Below, piece after piece: positions 1-9,900 of a stretch of DNA of 42,841 nt (position 1 is the stretch's first letter; each line of letters opens with the position of its first letter). The position numbers and the translations under genes were made by a program. The notes beneath the pieces are model-generated. The model was not told where the DNA came from. It saw nothing but the letters and a program-made list of their open reading frames with translations, and searched no databases. Source of the DNA: an uncultured Clostridia bacterium (GTDB taxonomy: Bacteria; Bacillota; Clostridia; Christensenellales; UBA1242). The DNA lies in the NCBI GenBank assembly GCA_944381205.1, contig CALWKG010000002.1, forward strand, positions 84,464-127,304, read 5' to 3'.

Positions 1-1
1 A

Positions 2-3000
2 TCTTCTACTTATACTGGTAATACTGCGGATAACGGCGGTGCAATATTTATTGAAGCAAATACGTTTAACAACGATACCAATAAATTAAAACTTTCTGGT
101 TTAATTACTTTAAGTAGTAATAACGGCGGACAAGGTGGTGCAATTTATTCGGGCACAAAAATAAATCTTAATCTTTTAAGCAGTTCAACACAAGAAAGTG
201 CAATTGTAATTTCAGATAACAAATCTTCCTATGGTGGCGGTGTTTATTCGACAGGAGAACTAACCATAGGGAAAAATGTTCAAATTACAAATAACTCTGC
301 CGATTATGGTGCCGGGGTTTATATTAGTTCTAACACTCTATCATTAAATGGCGGTGTCGAAATTTCAGAAAACAGGGCAGGAACTTCTGGTGCTGGTATT
401 TATGCAGATAAGTCTGTTGTAAATATTGCTAGTGCAAATATTATAAGTAATAAGTTTAACGAAAATACAACACACGGTCTTGGTGGTGGATTGTATGCAG
501 AATTTAGTACAATTAACGTCTATGACGAGGCAAAATTTGAGTTAAATACAGCAGTAAATGGCGCAGGTATGTACTTTGGTGAAGGAAGTAATTTACAACT
601 TATGGGTGGAAATATTATTTCAAATGCTGCTTCTGAAAATGGTGGTGGATTGTACTTTAAAGGGGAAGAATTTATTTTTACAGGTGGCGAAATATCTCAA
701 AACACAGCGGATTATGATGGTGCAGGTGTATTTGTAGGCGGTAGCGGTGTGTTTGAAATGACATCTGATAATGGACAAGGAGAAGGTGGCTCAATTTGTA
801 GCAATGTTGCAAGTGGTAATGGTGGTGGTGCTTACATTGATGGAGTCTTAGTTCTTCTTAATACAGGTAAGATTTCTAGCAACAGTGCTTCTTCTGGTGG
901 TGGGTTGTACATAGCAGATGCTGTTATAAAGTCAGGTATAACAGGCTCAGATAAGACATCTTCTCTAAACAATTCATTTGAAGTTGCGTCTAATTTAGCA
1001 AGTAGTAATGGTGGTGGTATATATATTCAAAAAGGATTCTTTGATATAACAGGCGGGATTATGTATGCTTCAAATGTTGGTAATAGTGCTGTAAATGGTG
1101 GTAATATATATGTAGCAGGCGGTACACTAAATATTAATGGAAGTGGAGAGATTTCTTATGGTAATGCGAGTGGTAATGGCGGTGGATTATATGTTGATAT
1201 GACAAGCGATAATTCCGCAGTAGTAAACTTTAATGGTGGATATGTTACTCACAATACTGCACAAGGTGATGGCGCTGGTATTTATATTAATGGGAACAAA
1301 AACACAACTAGCGACGATGGCTTGGTTACAATTTCGGGAAATAGTGTATACATTAACGGAAATATTGCCAATGGTAATGGCGGGGCAATATATTCTTCTG
1401 GTAGACTAAGTGTAATAGATAATGCAACTATTGGTGGTGATAGTAAAGCCTATAATACGGCAAAGAATGGTGGTGGTATATATGTGGCTTCTGGTTATAT
1501 AAATATTGTTGGTAGTACAATTTCAAATAACCAAACTATAACTAATGATGACCGCAATGGTAACGGCGGTGGATTGCATATTGCAGGACTTTTAGATTCT
1601 GATAACCAGGCTATGAGGCCACAGATTGTAAATACAACATTTGCAGATAATATTGCCTTAAATGGTGGTGGTATGTATTACAGCGGTGGGTTTGCAACCT
1701 TTGAGTATAATACGTTTATTGGTAATACAGCAAAGAGCGGTTCTACTGACGATGGTGTTACCTTTGGTGGCAATGGCGGTGGTTTGTACTTAAATAGCAT
1801 AAACTCATATTCTTTTAGCCTTGATTATTTAACTGTTGGTGGTGATAAAACAGGCGAAGGAAATAGTGCAACAAATGGTGGCGGTATTTACATTAAAGAA
1901 GGTTCTTATAAGTTGTACGGCTCAGCAGAATCATCGGGTTCGAATTCTTCAACTTTCAACATTACAAACAATAAGGCTGTAAATGGTGCTGGTATCTATG
2001 TCGCAGGGGGAGAAGTAGAAATTGCAAGCGATAAACTGGAAGAAACTCAAACTTCTATTTACCACTTTAACGTTTCAGAAAATGTTGCACAAGGTAACGG
2101 CGGTGGTATGTTTAATGAAGCAGGTGTAGTAAATATCACAAGTGCAGTGTTTGAAAACAACGTAGCAGAAGGAAATTCGGCTGGTTCGATTACTGGCTAT
2201 GGCGGTGGCATTTACTCATCATCAAATGGTATGGCTGGCGATAAAGGATTGACATTTGAAAGTGGCGAAGTTAGACGTAATAGGGCAGAAAATGGCGGTG
2301 GTATAGCAACAGGTGGTGGTTTAGATGAAAATGGAAATGAAACCAGAGGTTCATCTTTAATAAATGCTCTTATTTATGAAAATCAGGCAGAAAATGGCGG
2401 TGGTATTTATATTACAGGTTCGTCAGAAGAAAGTGCAGAAATTTACCTTGGGTCTACTGCTACTACTAACGAAACTTACGCGGATATAGGTACAGGTATA
2501 TTTGATAATGTGGCGAAAAAAGGCGGTGGTATTTATGTCGAAGGTGGTGTAACATCTTCTAGCACGTATATTCAAAGCAATTATGCCAGAGATGCAAATT
2601 CCGATAGAACATTTGGTTCTCCTATAAATGCAGACAATGGTTATGCTGGTGGTGGAATTTATATCGACGGCGGGCAATTTAATTTAGAAGATAAAGTGGT
2701 TGCTTATAACGAATCTAGTGTAAGTGGTGGCGGTGTATTTGTGAATAGTGGTATTTTTAACCTAGGAACGTCTGCTCAGGTTATAGATAATACTGCGGCT
2801 AGTGGTGGCGGTATTTATGTGGCAATGAGTGCTCAACTAAAAATCAAAGGCTATGTAAATAGAAACGAAGCCAAAGAAATAACAACTACTACTGGAAATG
2901 TTATTGGTGGTACAGGTGGTGGGTTATACCTTGAAGGACTTTTTACTGGTGATAATGGACCTGTAATTGATTTCAGTGGCGGGACAATAGGCACGAGTAG

Positions 3001-4975
3001 GGAAAGAGATAATCAAGAAACATTTTCTTATACACACGAAGATTTTTATACTGATTTTGGCTCTAAACAAACGGAACTATTTGTTGGTGGTATTTATAAG
3101 GAAAGCATAAGAGGTAATATTGCAGTACGTGGTGGTGGTATCTACATTCAAGGCGGTGGTGGAAGCACTGACAAATATAGTCTAGAAGGTGTAAAAATTA
3201 TTGGAAATGGTGCTTTAAATGGTGGAGGAATCTTTATTGCAGGAGATAGTGAAGTAAATATAACTAGCAATTCTAATATTGCCAAAAATGTTGCTCTCCC
3301 ATTTGCAGGTAGCACTGGGTCTGTTGGCAAAGGTGGCGCAATTTACATACAGGCTGGCACAGTAACAATTGGCTCTTCTGTTAATATTGGCACAGATAGA
3401 AATATGTACGAATATGAAAAAATTACTTGCCGTCCTATTGAAGGTGTTAGTGAAGATAGCGAAACTAAGGGCGCAAACATTTCAAATTTAGGCGGGGCAA
3501 TTTATTTGGAAACAAATAAAAATGATATAAGCCTAGAAATTGGTAGTTGTGCTATTGGTTATAATATTGCGCTTAAATATTACGATGGTCAAAAGCAAGT
3601 TGATAATACAGGTTTAGGTGGGGGAATCTATTCGAGTGCAAAGAATGGAAAGTCAATAACAATTGCTTGTGGTGAAAATGAAAGCGATAGTTCTATATAT
3701 CATAATATAGCAGAAAAATACGGCGGTGGAGTGTACTTAGAAAATACTAATTTGTCACTAAAAAATGGCGCAAGAGTCTGTGATAATAATAGTTATGAAC
3801 ATATAGAATTGTCTGGCTCTGGTGCAGATTACATATCAGACGAACCTCATGGCAAAGATATACCTGCTAGTAACGTAGACCCTTATGTACACGATATCTA
3901 TATGAAAGATGGAAGTCTATTGCTAGATGATTTTGGTCAAATAGGTTCTACAAACCGTACTGATGAAGAAAGCGGATACTTTGTATTATCATTGTATTGG
4001 AAGTTGAGCGACAACAGGGATATTAATTTTGGTAATTGCATTGGTAAAACAGGGACAATAAAAGGTGATGTGTTTATTGATACTAAGGGTGTAATAACCA
4101 TAGATTCAAATAAATTTATTACAAACCGTACTTCTAGTGATAATTCAAGTGAAGCAGAAGATGGAGCAGGTTTCTTGTCGATGTCATTCTTTAATGGACT
4201 TCCAAATGGATTCCTAAATTATTGGAAGCAACATCACGTAATAAATAAAGTAAAAGTATATCTTGCTATACCTACTGTTGGATTATTTGGTGATGATATT
4301 TTAAGGATTACTAGTGATGCAAGTAAGATTGCAATTAGGTACCCTGAGTATAAGTACGAAACAAGCCTTGGTTTTATACCAACATTTACTTGGGTATTTG
4401 ACGTTTACGTAGGGTCAAGTGTAACGTATATCGGAGATGCTTCTTTGGTATCAGAGGCTCTTAAAGATATTCCTACTTGGATTTTCTCCTTCCTTGGCGG
4501 TGATGCAGGCCCAATTCTAGATATGATTATGGACAATATGGACGACCTTGCAGGAGATTTTGAAGCACTTGAAGATGTACTTGGTATTTTGGGTCAATCA
4601 TTCTCACCAACTTCGTCGCTTATGAATTTGGTAGATATGATTTTATATGCTTCAACCGGTACACTTGGTGCCTTTATAACTTACGTATTTGATATCGAAG
4701 ATTGGTTAGGACCTGTTGGCTCATTACTTGATAGTATGGGGATAGACTTAACAAAGGTATTCGCCTTTGGTGGAGCAAAAGCAACTATTGCTAAGTGGAA
4801 GGAATTCCGTGATATTCACCCAGATATGGCGGAAGAAATAATTACTGTATTCGTCAAGTGCTTCCAAGACTTTGCTTCGTTTATCTCAATTTGGTTAGGA
4901 CCTTGGGCTCCATTATTAACAGGTGCTGCACAGGCGATAGTAGATGGTTTCTTGTTTGGTCCAGATGATGTATAA
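2..4975 (+). CDS. Giant beta-helix repeat surface protein (PMP/adhesin-like), 5' end outside the window
   Basis: The reading frame is open from the first bases, so the gene starts upstream; about 1657 residues are visible. Roughly 37 copies of a GG[GA][IVLM][YF] motif, usually followed by V or I and then by N-rich turns (typically N..A.NGGGIY), run to about position 3750. This is the pattern of right-handed parallel beta-helix proteins such as chlamydial polymorphic membrane proteins and many gut Firmicutes adhesin-like proteins. The last 270 or so residues (from about 4170) lose the repeats. They become a more hydrophobic, helical region with several Gly/Pro/Trp-rich segments and end in FGPDDV. 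I see no LPXTG motif, no autotransporter barrel and no clear charged membrane-stop tail, so anchoring is unclear. The likely role is an exported surface or adhesion protein; the signal peptide would lie upstream. The frame is certain, the function is inferred from fold type. Confidence 0.85.
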   Translation, partial: SSTYTGNTADNGGAIFIEANTFNNDTNKLKLSGLITLSSNNGGQGGAIYSGTKINLNLLSSSTQESAIVISDNKSSYGGGVYSTGELTIGKNVQITNNSADYGAGVYISSNTLSLNGGVEISENRAGTSGAGIYADKSVVNIASANIISNKFNENTTHGLGGGLYAEFSTINVYDEAKFELNTAVNGAGMYFGEGSNLQLMGGNIISNAASENGGGLYFKGEEFIFTGGEISQNTADYDGAGVFVGGSGVFEMTSDNGQGEGGSICSNVASGNGGGAYIDGVLVLLNTGKISSNSASSGGGLYIADAVIKSGITGSDKTSSLNNSFEVASNLASSNGGGIYIQKGFFDITGGIMYASNVGNSAVNGGNIYVAGGTLNINGSGEISYGNASGNGGGLYVDMTSDNSAVVNFNGGYVTHNTAQGDGAGIYINGNKNTTSDDGLVTISGNSVYINGNIANGNGGAIYSSGRLSVIDNATIGGDSKAYNTAKNGGGIYVASGYINIVGSTISNNQTITNDDRNGNGGGLHIAGLLDSDNQAMRPQIVNTTFADNIALNGGGMYYSGGFATFEYNTFIGNTAKSGSTDDGVTFGGNGGGLYLNSINSYSFSLDYLTVGGDKTGEGNSATNGGGIYIKEGSYKLYGSAESSGSNSSTFNITNNKAVNGAGIYVAGGEVEIASDKLEETQTSIYHFNVSENVAQGNGGGMFNEAGVVNITSAVFENNVAEGNSAGSITGYGGGIYSSSNGMAGDKGLTFESGEVRRNRAENGGGIATGGGLDENGNETRGSSLINALIYENQAENGGGIYITGSSEESAEIYLGSTATTNETYADIGTGIFDNVAKKGGGIYVEGGVTSSSTYIQSNYARDANSDRTFGSPINADNGYAGGGIYIDGGQFNLEDKVVAYNESSVSGGGVFVNSGIFNLGTSAQVIDNTAASGGGIYVAMSAQLKIKGYVNRNEAKEITTTTGNVIGGTGGGLYLEGLFTGDNGPVIDFSGGTIGTSRERDNQETFSYTHEDFYTDFGSKQTELFVGGIYKESIRGNIAVRGGGIYIQGGGGSTDKYSLEGVKIIGNGALNGGGIFIAGDSEVNITSNSNIAKNVALPFAGSTGSVGKGGAIYIQAGTVTIGSSVNIGTDRNMYEYEKITCRPIEGVSEDSETKGANISNLGGAIYLETNKNDISLEIGSCAIGYNIALKYYDGQKQVDNTGLGGGIYSSAKNGKSITIACGENESDSSIYHNIAEKYGGGVYLENTNLSLKNGARVCDNNSYEHIELSGSGADYISDEPHGKDIPASNVDPYVHDIYMKDGSLLLDDFGQIGSTNRTDEESGYFVLSLYWKLSDNRDINFGNCIGKTGTIKGDVFIDTKGVITIDSNKFITNRTSSDNSSEAEDGAGFLSMSFFNGLPNGFLNYWKQHHVINKVKVYLAIPTVGLFGDDILRITSDASKIAIRYPEYKYETSLGFIPTFTWVFDVYVGSSVTYIGDASLVSEALKDIPTWIFSFLGGDAGPILDMIMDNMDDLAGDFEALEDVLGILGQSFSPTSSLMNLVDMILYASTGTLGAFITYVFDIEDWLGPVGSLLDSMGIDLTKVFAFGGAKATIAKWKEFRDIHPDMAEEIITVFVKCFQDFASFISIWLGPWAPLLTGAAQAIVDGFLFGPDDV

Positions 4976-5018
4976 TGGATAAACTAATAGTAATGGCAGT
5001 AGAAAAGAAGGTTAAATT

Positions 5019-6227
5019 ATGAATATTTTTAAAAAAATATATTGTAGAATTTATCAGGCTGTATTTAGGATTTTATTGCCAATTCTACCTTATAGAGAAC
5101 CAAAGTTGTTAAATTCTAATGACGAAGTGGCAAAATTGTTAATACAAAAAAATATAAAAAAGGTGATTATTGTAACGGATAAAAATTTGTTTAATTTGGG
5201 GCTAAGTCAAGAATTGCAAGGTTGTTTAAATAAGTACGATATCCAATTTGTTGTTTTTAGCGATGTTGTTGCAAATCCCACTACCGATAATGTGGAAGAA
5301 GCACTTAAAGTTTATTTACAACAAAATTGTAATGCAATAATTGCCTTTGGTGGTGGTTCTAGTTTAGATACTGCAAAAGCCCTAGGAGCAAGAGTAGTAA
5401 GACCTAAAAAGAGTTTAACTCAAATGAAGGGGTTGCTAAAAGTAAGAAAAAAGTTACCATTACTTATAGCAATCCCAACCACTGCTGGTACTGGTAGTGA
5501 AACGACACTCGCAAGTGTTATAGTTGACAGTAAAACAAGGCACAAATATGCTATAAATGATTTTTCACTTATACCTCATTTTGCCTTGCTTGACGAAAGT
5601 TTAACTTTTAATCTTCCACCTTTTGTAACGGCAACAACTGGATTAGATGCTTTAACTCACGCAGTAGAAGCATATATTGGAAGAAGCACTACAAAAAATA
5701 CAAGAAGAAATGCCTTAGATGCTGTAAAATTAATTTTTGAAAATCTAAATAAATGTTATATCGACCCAAAAAATGCCATCGCACGTAAAAATATGTTGCT
5801 GGCTTCTTATAAGGCGGGCTTAGCATTTACTAAATCTTATGTTGGGTACGTGCACGCAATTGCACATAGTTTAGGCGGTAAATATAACGTTGCTCACGGT
5901 TTTGCAAACGCAGTAATTTTGCCTGTAATGTTAAAAAAATACGGAAAAAAGATATACAAAAAATTGTATAAAATGGCGGTCTATTCGGGTATTGTAGGTA
6001 ACGATGTAACTTTTAGGACAGGTGCAGAACAATTTATTGCAAAAATTGAAGAATTAAATAAATCTATGAATATAGCAAATTCAATATCGGATATTAAAAG
6101 AGAAGATATATTACAGCTTAGCAAAATTGCCGATAAAGAAGCAAATCCTCTATATCCTGTACCCGTGCTGTATTCATATAAGGAATTGCAGGAAGTTTAC
6201 TATAAAATTATGCAAAATAATAATTAA
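5019..6227 (+). CDS. Iron-containing alcohol dehydrogenase (type III)
   Basis: 402 residues. It matches the Fe-ADH family: a nucleotide-binding GGGSSLDTAKALG motif near residue 112, an IPTTAGTGSE motif near 155, and the metal-site region LDALTHAVEAY followed by HAIAHSLGGKYNVAHG with its conserved histidines. Family members oxidise alcohols or reduce aldehydes with NAD(P)H; the substrate cannot be read from sequence. An extra 20-30 residue basic/hydrophobic N-terminus (KKIYCRIYQAVFRILLPILP) precedes the Rossmann part and could associate peripherally with the membrane. The gene begins 43 bases after the surface-protein stop. Start ATG at 5019 follows a weak purine-rich region (AGAAAAGAAGG). Confidence 0.9.
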   Translation: MNIFKKIYCRIYQAVFRILLPILPYREPKLLNSNDEVAKLLIQKNIKKVIIVTDKNLFNLGLSQELQGCLNKYDIQFVVFSDVVANPTTDNVEEALKVYLQQNCNAIIAFGGGSSLDTAKALGARVVRPKKSLTQMKGLLKVRKKLPLLIAIPTTAGTGSETTLASVIVDSKTRHKYAINDFSLIPHFALLDESLTFNLPPFVTATTGLDALTHAVEAYIGRSTTKNTRRNALDAVKLIFENLNKCYIDPKNAIARKNMLLASYKAGLAFTKSYVGYVHAIAHSLGGKYNVAHGFANAVILPVMLKKYGKKIYKKLYKMAVYSGIVGNDVTFRTGAEQFIAKIEELNKSMNIANSISDIKREDILQLSKIADKEANPLYPVPVLYSYKELQEVYYKIMQNNN

Positions 6228-6299
6228 ATAACTTGACAGGACAAAAGCAAAAGTGTTATTTGATAGTTGTAAAGTAGGTTTTAAGGAGAACAAAAGAAG

Positions 6300-7325
6300 A
6301 TGGATTGGCAAGGGATTTGGAATGATATTGTAAATTTTTTTAGTACTAATATTTGGAACATTGTATTCTTTTTTGCAACTTTATTTATTGGTATAATATT
6401 AATCAAAATTATTATAAATATTACGCGTAGAATTTTGGGTAAAACAAAAATGGAAAAAATCGCCCAGCAATTCTTAGTAGGTATTGTAAAAGTTGCATTG
6501 TATTTAGTTTTGGTACTTATATTGCTAAGTCAGGTTGGCGTACAAATTACGGGTATACTTACCACTGTTAGTGCTCTTGTGCTCGCAGTTGGAGTTGCAC
6601 TTGAAGGAAATATTGCCAATTTGGCAAACGGGATTGTCATAATTTCTACACATATGTTTAAAAAAGGTGACTACATTATGGTAGATGGGGTAGAAGGAAA
6701 TATCACAGACATCAATTTCCTATTTACCACACTTATGACTGTTGACAATAAAAAAATAACCTTGCCTAATTCTACTATTGTTAATAACCACGTGGTAAAT
6801 CTTGGCGCAAACCCAAAAAGAAGGGTAGATTTTACTTTCTCTGTCGCTTACGAAAGTGACGTCGAAAAAGTCAAAAAAATTATAATAGATGTTATGAAAA
6901 GTGATGGCAGAGTGTATCTTGACCCAGAACCTTTTTGTAGATTAAAGGTCCTAAATGCCAGTAGTCTAGATTTTGTTGCTAATTGCTGGGTTGATAGTGA
7001 AGACTATTGGGATACTTATTATTACGTGGTGGAAAACGTCTACAATGAACTCAAACGAAATAACATATCTGTGCCTTACAATCAACTAGAAATCAGGGAG
7101 AGGAAAGACAACGTTACTTTGCCTATACAAGGTAGTAAATTACCTGAAAGGATAGAAAAGGAAAGGAAAGTTGCTCACAATAAATTTGATTTGGAAAATG
7201 CCGATTTTACAAGTATTTTTAAACACAAAAAGAAAGATAAAAAGAATAAAAAAGATAAGGGCGGTAAAGACAATAAAAAATCAAAGAAAGTTAAAGATAA
7301 CTTAGCAGAAGAAGTTGAAAAATAA
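6300..7325 (+). CDS. MscS-family small-conductance mechanosensitive channel
   Basis: 341 residues. Three hydrophobic segments (about residues 15-40, 55-80 and 85-112) are followed by the MscS beta domain with the recognisable run GDYIMVDGVEG and the LPNSTIVNN strand. The pore helix is Ala/Gly rich (SALVLAVGVALEGNIANLANG). This architecture is typical of MscS channels, which open under membrane tension to release osmolytes. The last 40 or so residues are an unusual almost pure Lys/Asp/Asn tail (KKDKKNKKDKGGKDNKKSKK), presumably cytoplasmic and disordered. AAGGAG lies at 6282-6287, slightly far from the ATG. The next gene starts 53 bases downstream, so co-transcription is likely. Confidence 0.92.
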   Translation: MDWQGIWNDIVNFFSTNIWNIVFFFATLFIGIILIKIIINITRRILGKTKMEKIAQQFLVGIVKVALYLVLVLILLSQVGVQITGILTTVSALVLAVGVALEGNIANLANGIVIISTHMFKKGDYIMVDGVEGNITDINFLFTTLMTVDNKKITLPNSTIVNNHVVNLGANPKRRVDFTFSVAYESDVEKVKKIIIDVMKSDGRVYLDPEPFCRLKVLNASSLDFVANCWVDSEDYWDTYYYVVENVYNELKRNNISVPYNQLEIRERKDNVTLPIQGSKLPERIEKERKVAHNKFDLENADFTSIFKHKKKDKKNKKDKGGKDNKKSKKVKDNLAEEVEK

Positions 7326-7378
7326 AAGGAGGTGAAAAAAAACGAATCTTAAAATCATATATAAAAAAGGAGGGAATT

Positions 7379-8023
7379 ATGAAAAAAGTATTATCAAGTA
7401 AATGGTTTATGATACCAGTGTTGTGTGTGTCGGTGGTGCTACTTGCAGTTTATCTGTATGTTATGATTCGCCCTGTGAGTTATGGTATGAATTATACATA
7501 TTATGTAACACCCACACAAGAAACAGATACCACAACTAATACCCAAGGGCAACAAACAATAAAAATTGTTAATAAGGATAAGTTAACTTTAATTACAAAA
7601 ATGCAAGTTGAAGTTACAGAGGCTGGAACTGGATATTTGGAGATAACAATGAATGTTTGGTATATCCAAGAAGGGGATAAAATAATTTTTAGTAGTAGTT
7701 ATACTACTGACAAGGAAAAGACTTTATTAGAAGATGCGGTTAATCTAATAAAGCAAGATCCTACCCAGTGGGAAGCATTACTAAACGGAGAAAATTCTAG
7801 TTTTGAAGTCTATCAGGTATCTTCGTTTAAAATAACTCCAATAGGGCAAATTACCGAAGGAGAAGAAGGTGACTTACTTAATAGGGGACTTATTTGGTTT
7901 GGTTGTATAATGGGTGTTGTAGAACTAGCCTTAATTGTTTTTGCTGTACTATCAGTGGTATTTTATATTAAAAGTACAAAAAGCATAACAAGTCAAACTA
8001 GCGATGAAAGTCCAAAAGCCTAA
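7379..8023 (+). CDS. Unrecognised membrane protein with two TM segments and an extracytoplasmic domain
   Basis: 214 residues, family not recognised. An N-terminal TM (residues 9-30) is followed by about 135 residues of polar beta-rich sequence, including a Thr/Gln-rich linker (TPTQETDTTTNTQGQQT). A second TM (about 172-198) and a short Ser/Lys-rich cytoplasmic tail follow. Both ends are therefore predicted inside and the middle domain outside. A strong SD (AGGAGGG) lies 6 bases before the ATG. It sits between the MscS gene and a terminator, so it probably closes that transcription unit. An envelope-associated role is only a guess. Confidence 0.8.
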   Translation: MKKVLSSKWFMIPVLCVSVVLLAVYLYVMIRPVSYGMNYTYYVTPTQETDTTTNTQGQQTIKIVNKDKLTLITKMQVEVTEAGTGYLEITMNVWYIQEGDKIIFSSSYTTDKEKTLLEDAVNLIKQDPTQWEALLNGENSSFEVYQVSSFKITPIGQITEGEEGDLLNRGLIWFGCIMGVVELALIVFAVLSVVFYIKSTKSITSQTSDESPKA

Positions 8024-8046
8024 AAAGTTAAACGAGCAAAATAAAT

Positions 8047-8087
8047 AAAAAAGGAGTTATACTTTTATTAGTAAAACTCTTTTTTTA
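8047..8087. terminator. Bidirectional intrinsic terminator between convergent genes
   Basis: AAAGGAGTT pairs with AACTCTTT (one G-T wobble), with an inner TACT/AGTA extension. The stem is flanked by A-runs on the left and a run of seven T on the right, so it can stop both the plus-strand two-TM gene and the minus-strand dCMP deaminase gene. Confidence 0.75.
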
Positions 8088-8123
8088 CTTTTAAAATTAA
8101 CAATTAAAAACTATTTATTCCAC

Positions 8124-8609
8124 CTAAATTTCAAGTTCAATTTTTTTGTGAATTTTAAATTGGGTGTAAGTAACTCCACAGGTGTCAAAAAGCCTTTTTG
8201 ATGCAATTACAGCATCGGTGTCTTTGTATTTATCACACAAATAAACAATATGCTTTATTCCCGATTGTATGATTAATTTAGAACATTCATTGCAAGGAAA
8301 TAGGTCTACATAAATTGTAGCCCCTATTAGATTTTGTCTGTCTCCGCGATAATTTAAAATTGCATTCATTTCCGCGTGGCAAACATAAAAATATTTTGTA
8401 TTAAGGTTGTCCCCTTCTCTTGCCCAAGGGAAATCCCTATCTTCAAACCCATTAGGAGCACCATTGTATCCAATACTTAGTATTCTATGGTCTTTGCTTA
8501 CAATACAAGCCCCAACCTGAGTAGAAGGGTCTTTACTTCTTAGGCTAGACAACTTTGCAATGGACATAAAGTATTCGTCCCAACTCAAATAATCTTTTCT
8601 CTCGTTCAT
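8124..8609 (-). CDS. comEB: dCMP deaminase (ComEB-type cytidine/deoxycytidylate deaminase)
   Basis: 161 residues, the usual length for bacterial dCMP deaminases. The zinc site is complete: a CHAEMNAI motif carries the ligand His and catalytic Glu, and PCNEC carries the two Cys ligands. The N-terminal WDEYFMSIAKLSSLRSKDPSTQ and the ..GYNGAP.G motif are family hallmarks. The enzyme converts dCMP to dUMP, feeding thymidylate synthesis. The gene stands alone on the minus strand, convergent with its left neighbour and divergent from the gene at 8794. The symbol reflects the Bacillus homologue; no role in competence is implied. Confidence 0.93.
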   Translation of the reverse strand: MNERKDYLSWDEYFMSIAKLSSLRSKDPSTQVGACIVSKDHRILSIGYNGAPNGFEDRDFPWAREGDNLNTKYFYVCHAEMNAILNYRGDRQNLIGATIYVDLFPCNECSKLIIQSGIKHIVYLCDKYKDTDAVIASKRLFDTCGVTYTQFKIHKKIELEI

Positions 8610-8793
8610 AATTAATTATATAACATAATTTAAAAATTTGTAAACAAAATAAAGCCATATTTTATACTAAGCAGTTGTTTATTATTTTGAGTTCCTTTTA
8701 TAATATTTTTAATTTTAAACTTTCCATATCACTTTACAAAAACTCAATTTTTAATTAAAATTATTAATAATATTTATTTTAGGGGATAAAATT

Positions 8794-9516
8794 ATGAAAA
8801 ACAAGGTTGTTGCGTGGACAAATATCGTATATTTTGCACTTATAATTGTAAGCACAATTTTACTTATGCTAAGCATTACAAGTCCTTATATTATTAAAAC
8901 AATTGACAGTGTACTTTTTGTACTTTGTGGGGCTACTAATTTAATATTTTTATATGTTTACAAAAAACCGGGAAAAGTTAATAAGGCGATTGTTCTTGTG
9001 GTTGGACTTATTTTTGCTTGTGTAGGTGATATTTTAATTATTTCAAACTTTGTATTAGGGGCAATATTTTTTGCAGTTGGACATATATTTTTTGTAGTAT
9101 ATTTTTGTCTTTTGCAAAAGTTTAACTATATAGATTTTTTTATAGGAATTGGCATTTTTATTGTTAGTCTACTGCTTATATTATTTTTACCAATATTTAA
9201 TTTTGGCAACTTTATGTTGGTTATAATTTTTTATGCTTTTATAATTTCTTTTATGTTAGGCAAGGCAATAGGTAATTATCTTGCCATAAAAACTAATGAT
9301 TCCTTAGTAGTGTTTATAGGGGCGATGTTGTTTTTCTTTTCCGATTTAATGCTGGTTTTTGATAATTTTACAGATTTAGGCGAGGTCTTTGGATATTTGT
9401 GTTTGGCAACCTATTATATTGCAGAATTTTTATTAGCCTACTCGGTTTATAATGTAGACTATACCATAAAATTTGATAAGGGAGTTAATACAAATACAAA
9501 TAAAAAATCAGTTTAA
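8794..9516 (+). CDS. YhhN/TMEM86-family membrane protein (lysoplasmalogenase-like)
   Basis: 240 residues with seven or eight hydrophobic segments. The family's acidic motifs are visible: VGDILI near residue 75, AVGHIFFVVYF near 92, and GAMLFFFSDLMLVFDNF near 175, followed by YYIAEFLL. In characterised members of this family these Asp/His positions belong to a membrane hydrolase acting on lysoplasmalogens; the substrate here is unknown. AGGGGAT at 8782-8788 is the likely SD. The gene is monocistronic: a long gene-free region follows. Confidence 0.75.
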   Translation: MKNKVVAWTNIVYFALIIVSTILLMLSITSPYIIKTIDSVLFVLCGATNLIFLYVYKKPGKVNKAIVLVVGLIFACVGDILIISNFVLGAIFFAVGHIFFVVYFCLLQKFNYIDFFIGIGIFIVSLLLILFLPIFNFGNFMLVIIFYAFIISFMLGKAIGNYLAIKTNDSLVVFIGAMLFFFSDLMLVFDNFTDLGEVFGYLCLATYYIAEFLLAYSVYNVDYTIKFDKGVNTNTNKKSV

Positions 9517-9587
9517 TAACCATAAAAGTAGCATCTTTTTTACATAAAATTCGTTAAAAAATGTAAAAAAAATGCTATTTTTTTATG

Positions 9588-9718
9588 CAAAAATAGTGAA
9601 AAAAACGTAAAAAAACCTTATTTTTTTGCAAGAAAAGTACAAAAAAATAGAGAAAAAATGCTGTTTTTTTTATAAAAAACACGTGATTTTTATATAAAAA
9701 ATAGTGAAAAAAGCATAA
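9588..9718. repeat. Degenerate A-tract motif, three copies at exact 54-bp spacing
   Basis: The motif AAAAATAG[T/A]GAAAAAA occurs with its TAG at 9594, 9648 and 9702, so the spacing is exactly 54 bp twice. The sequence between copies is A/T-run rich but aligns poorly, so this may be an eroded tandem repeat or chance in very AT-rich DNA. No gene is visible here. Phased A-tracts would make the stretch intrinsically bent. Confidence 0.4.
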
Positions 9719-9900
9719 AAAATATACTTAAATTTGTGAAAAAAAAGGTATAAAATTACTACAAATTATTAATTAAAAAATGATTTTACATTTCGAAATA
9801 AATTCTAATAGTAAGTTTTTTTATGTACTTACATTTTAAATACAAAACCTTTTTACACGTATTTTTTGTGTCCTGTATTATGTCGTAATTTATGAGTCTA

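Noticed and set aside
2..3750. Possible CRISPR-like or tandem DNA repeat array (many ggtggtgg copies)
   Set aside because: The repetition is at protein level (GGGIY motifs) with irregular spacing and a fully open frame; there are no conserved repeat-spacer units.
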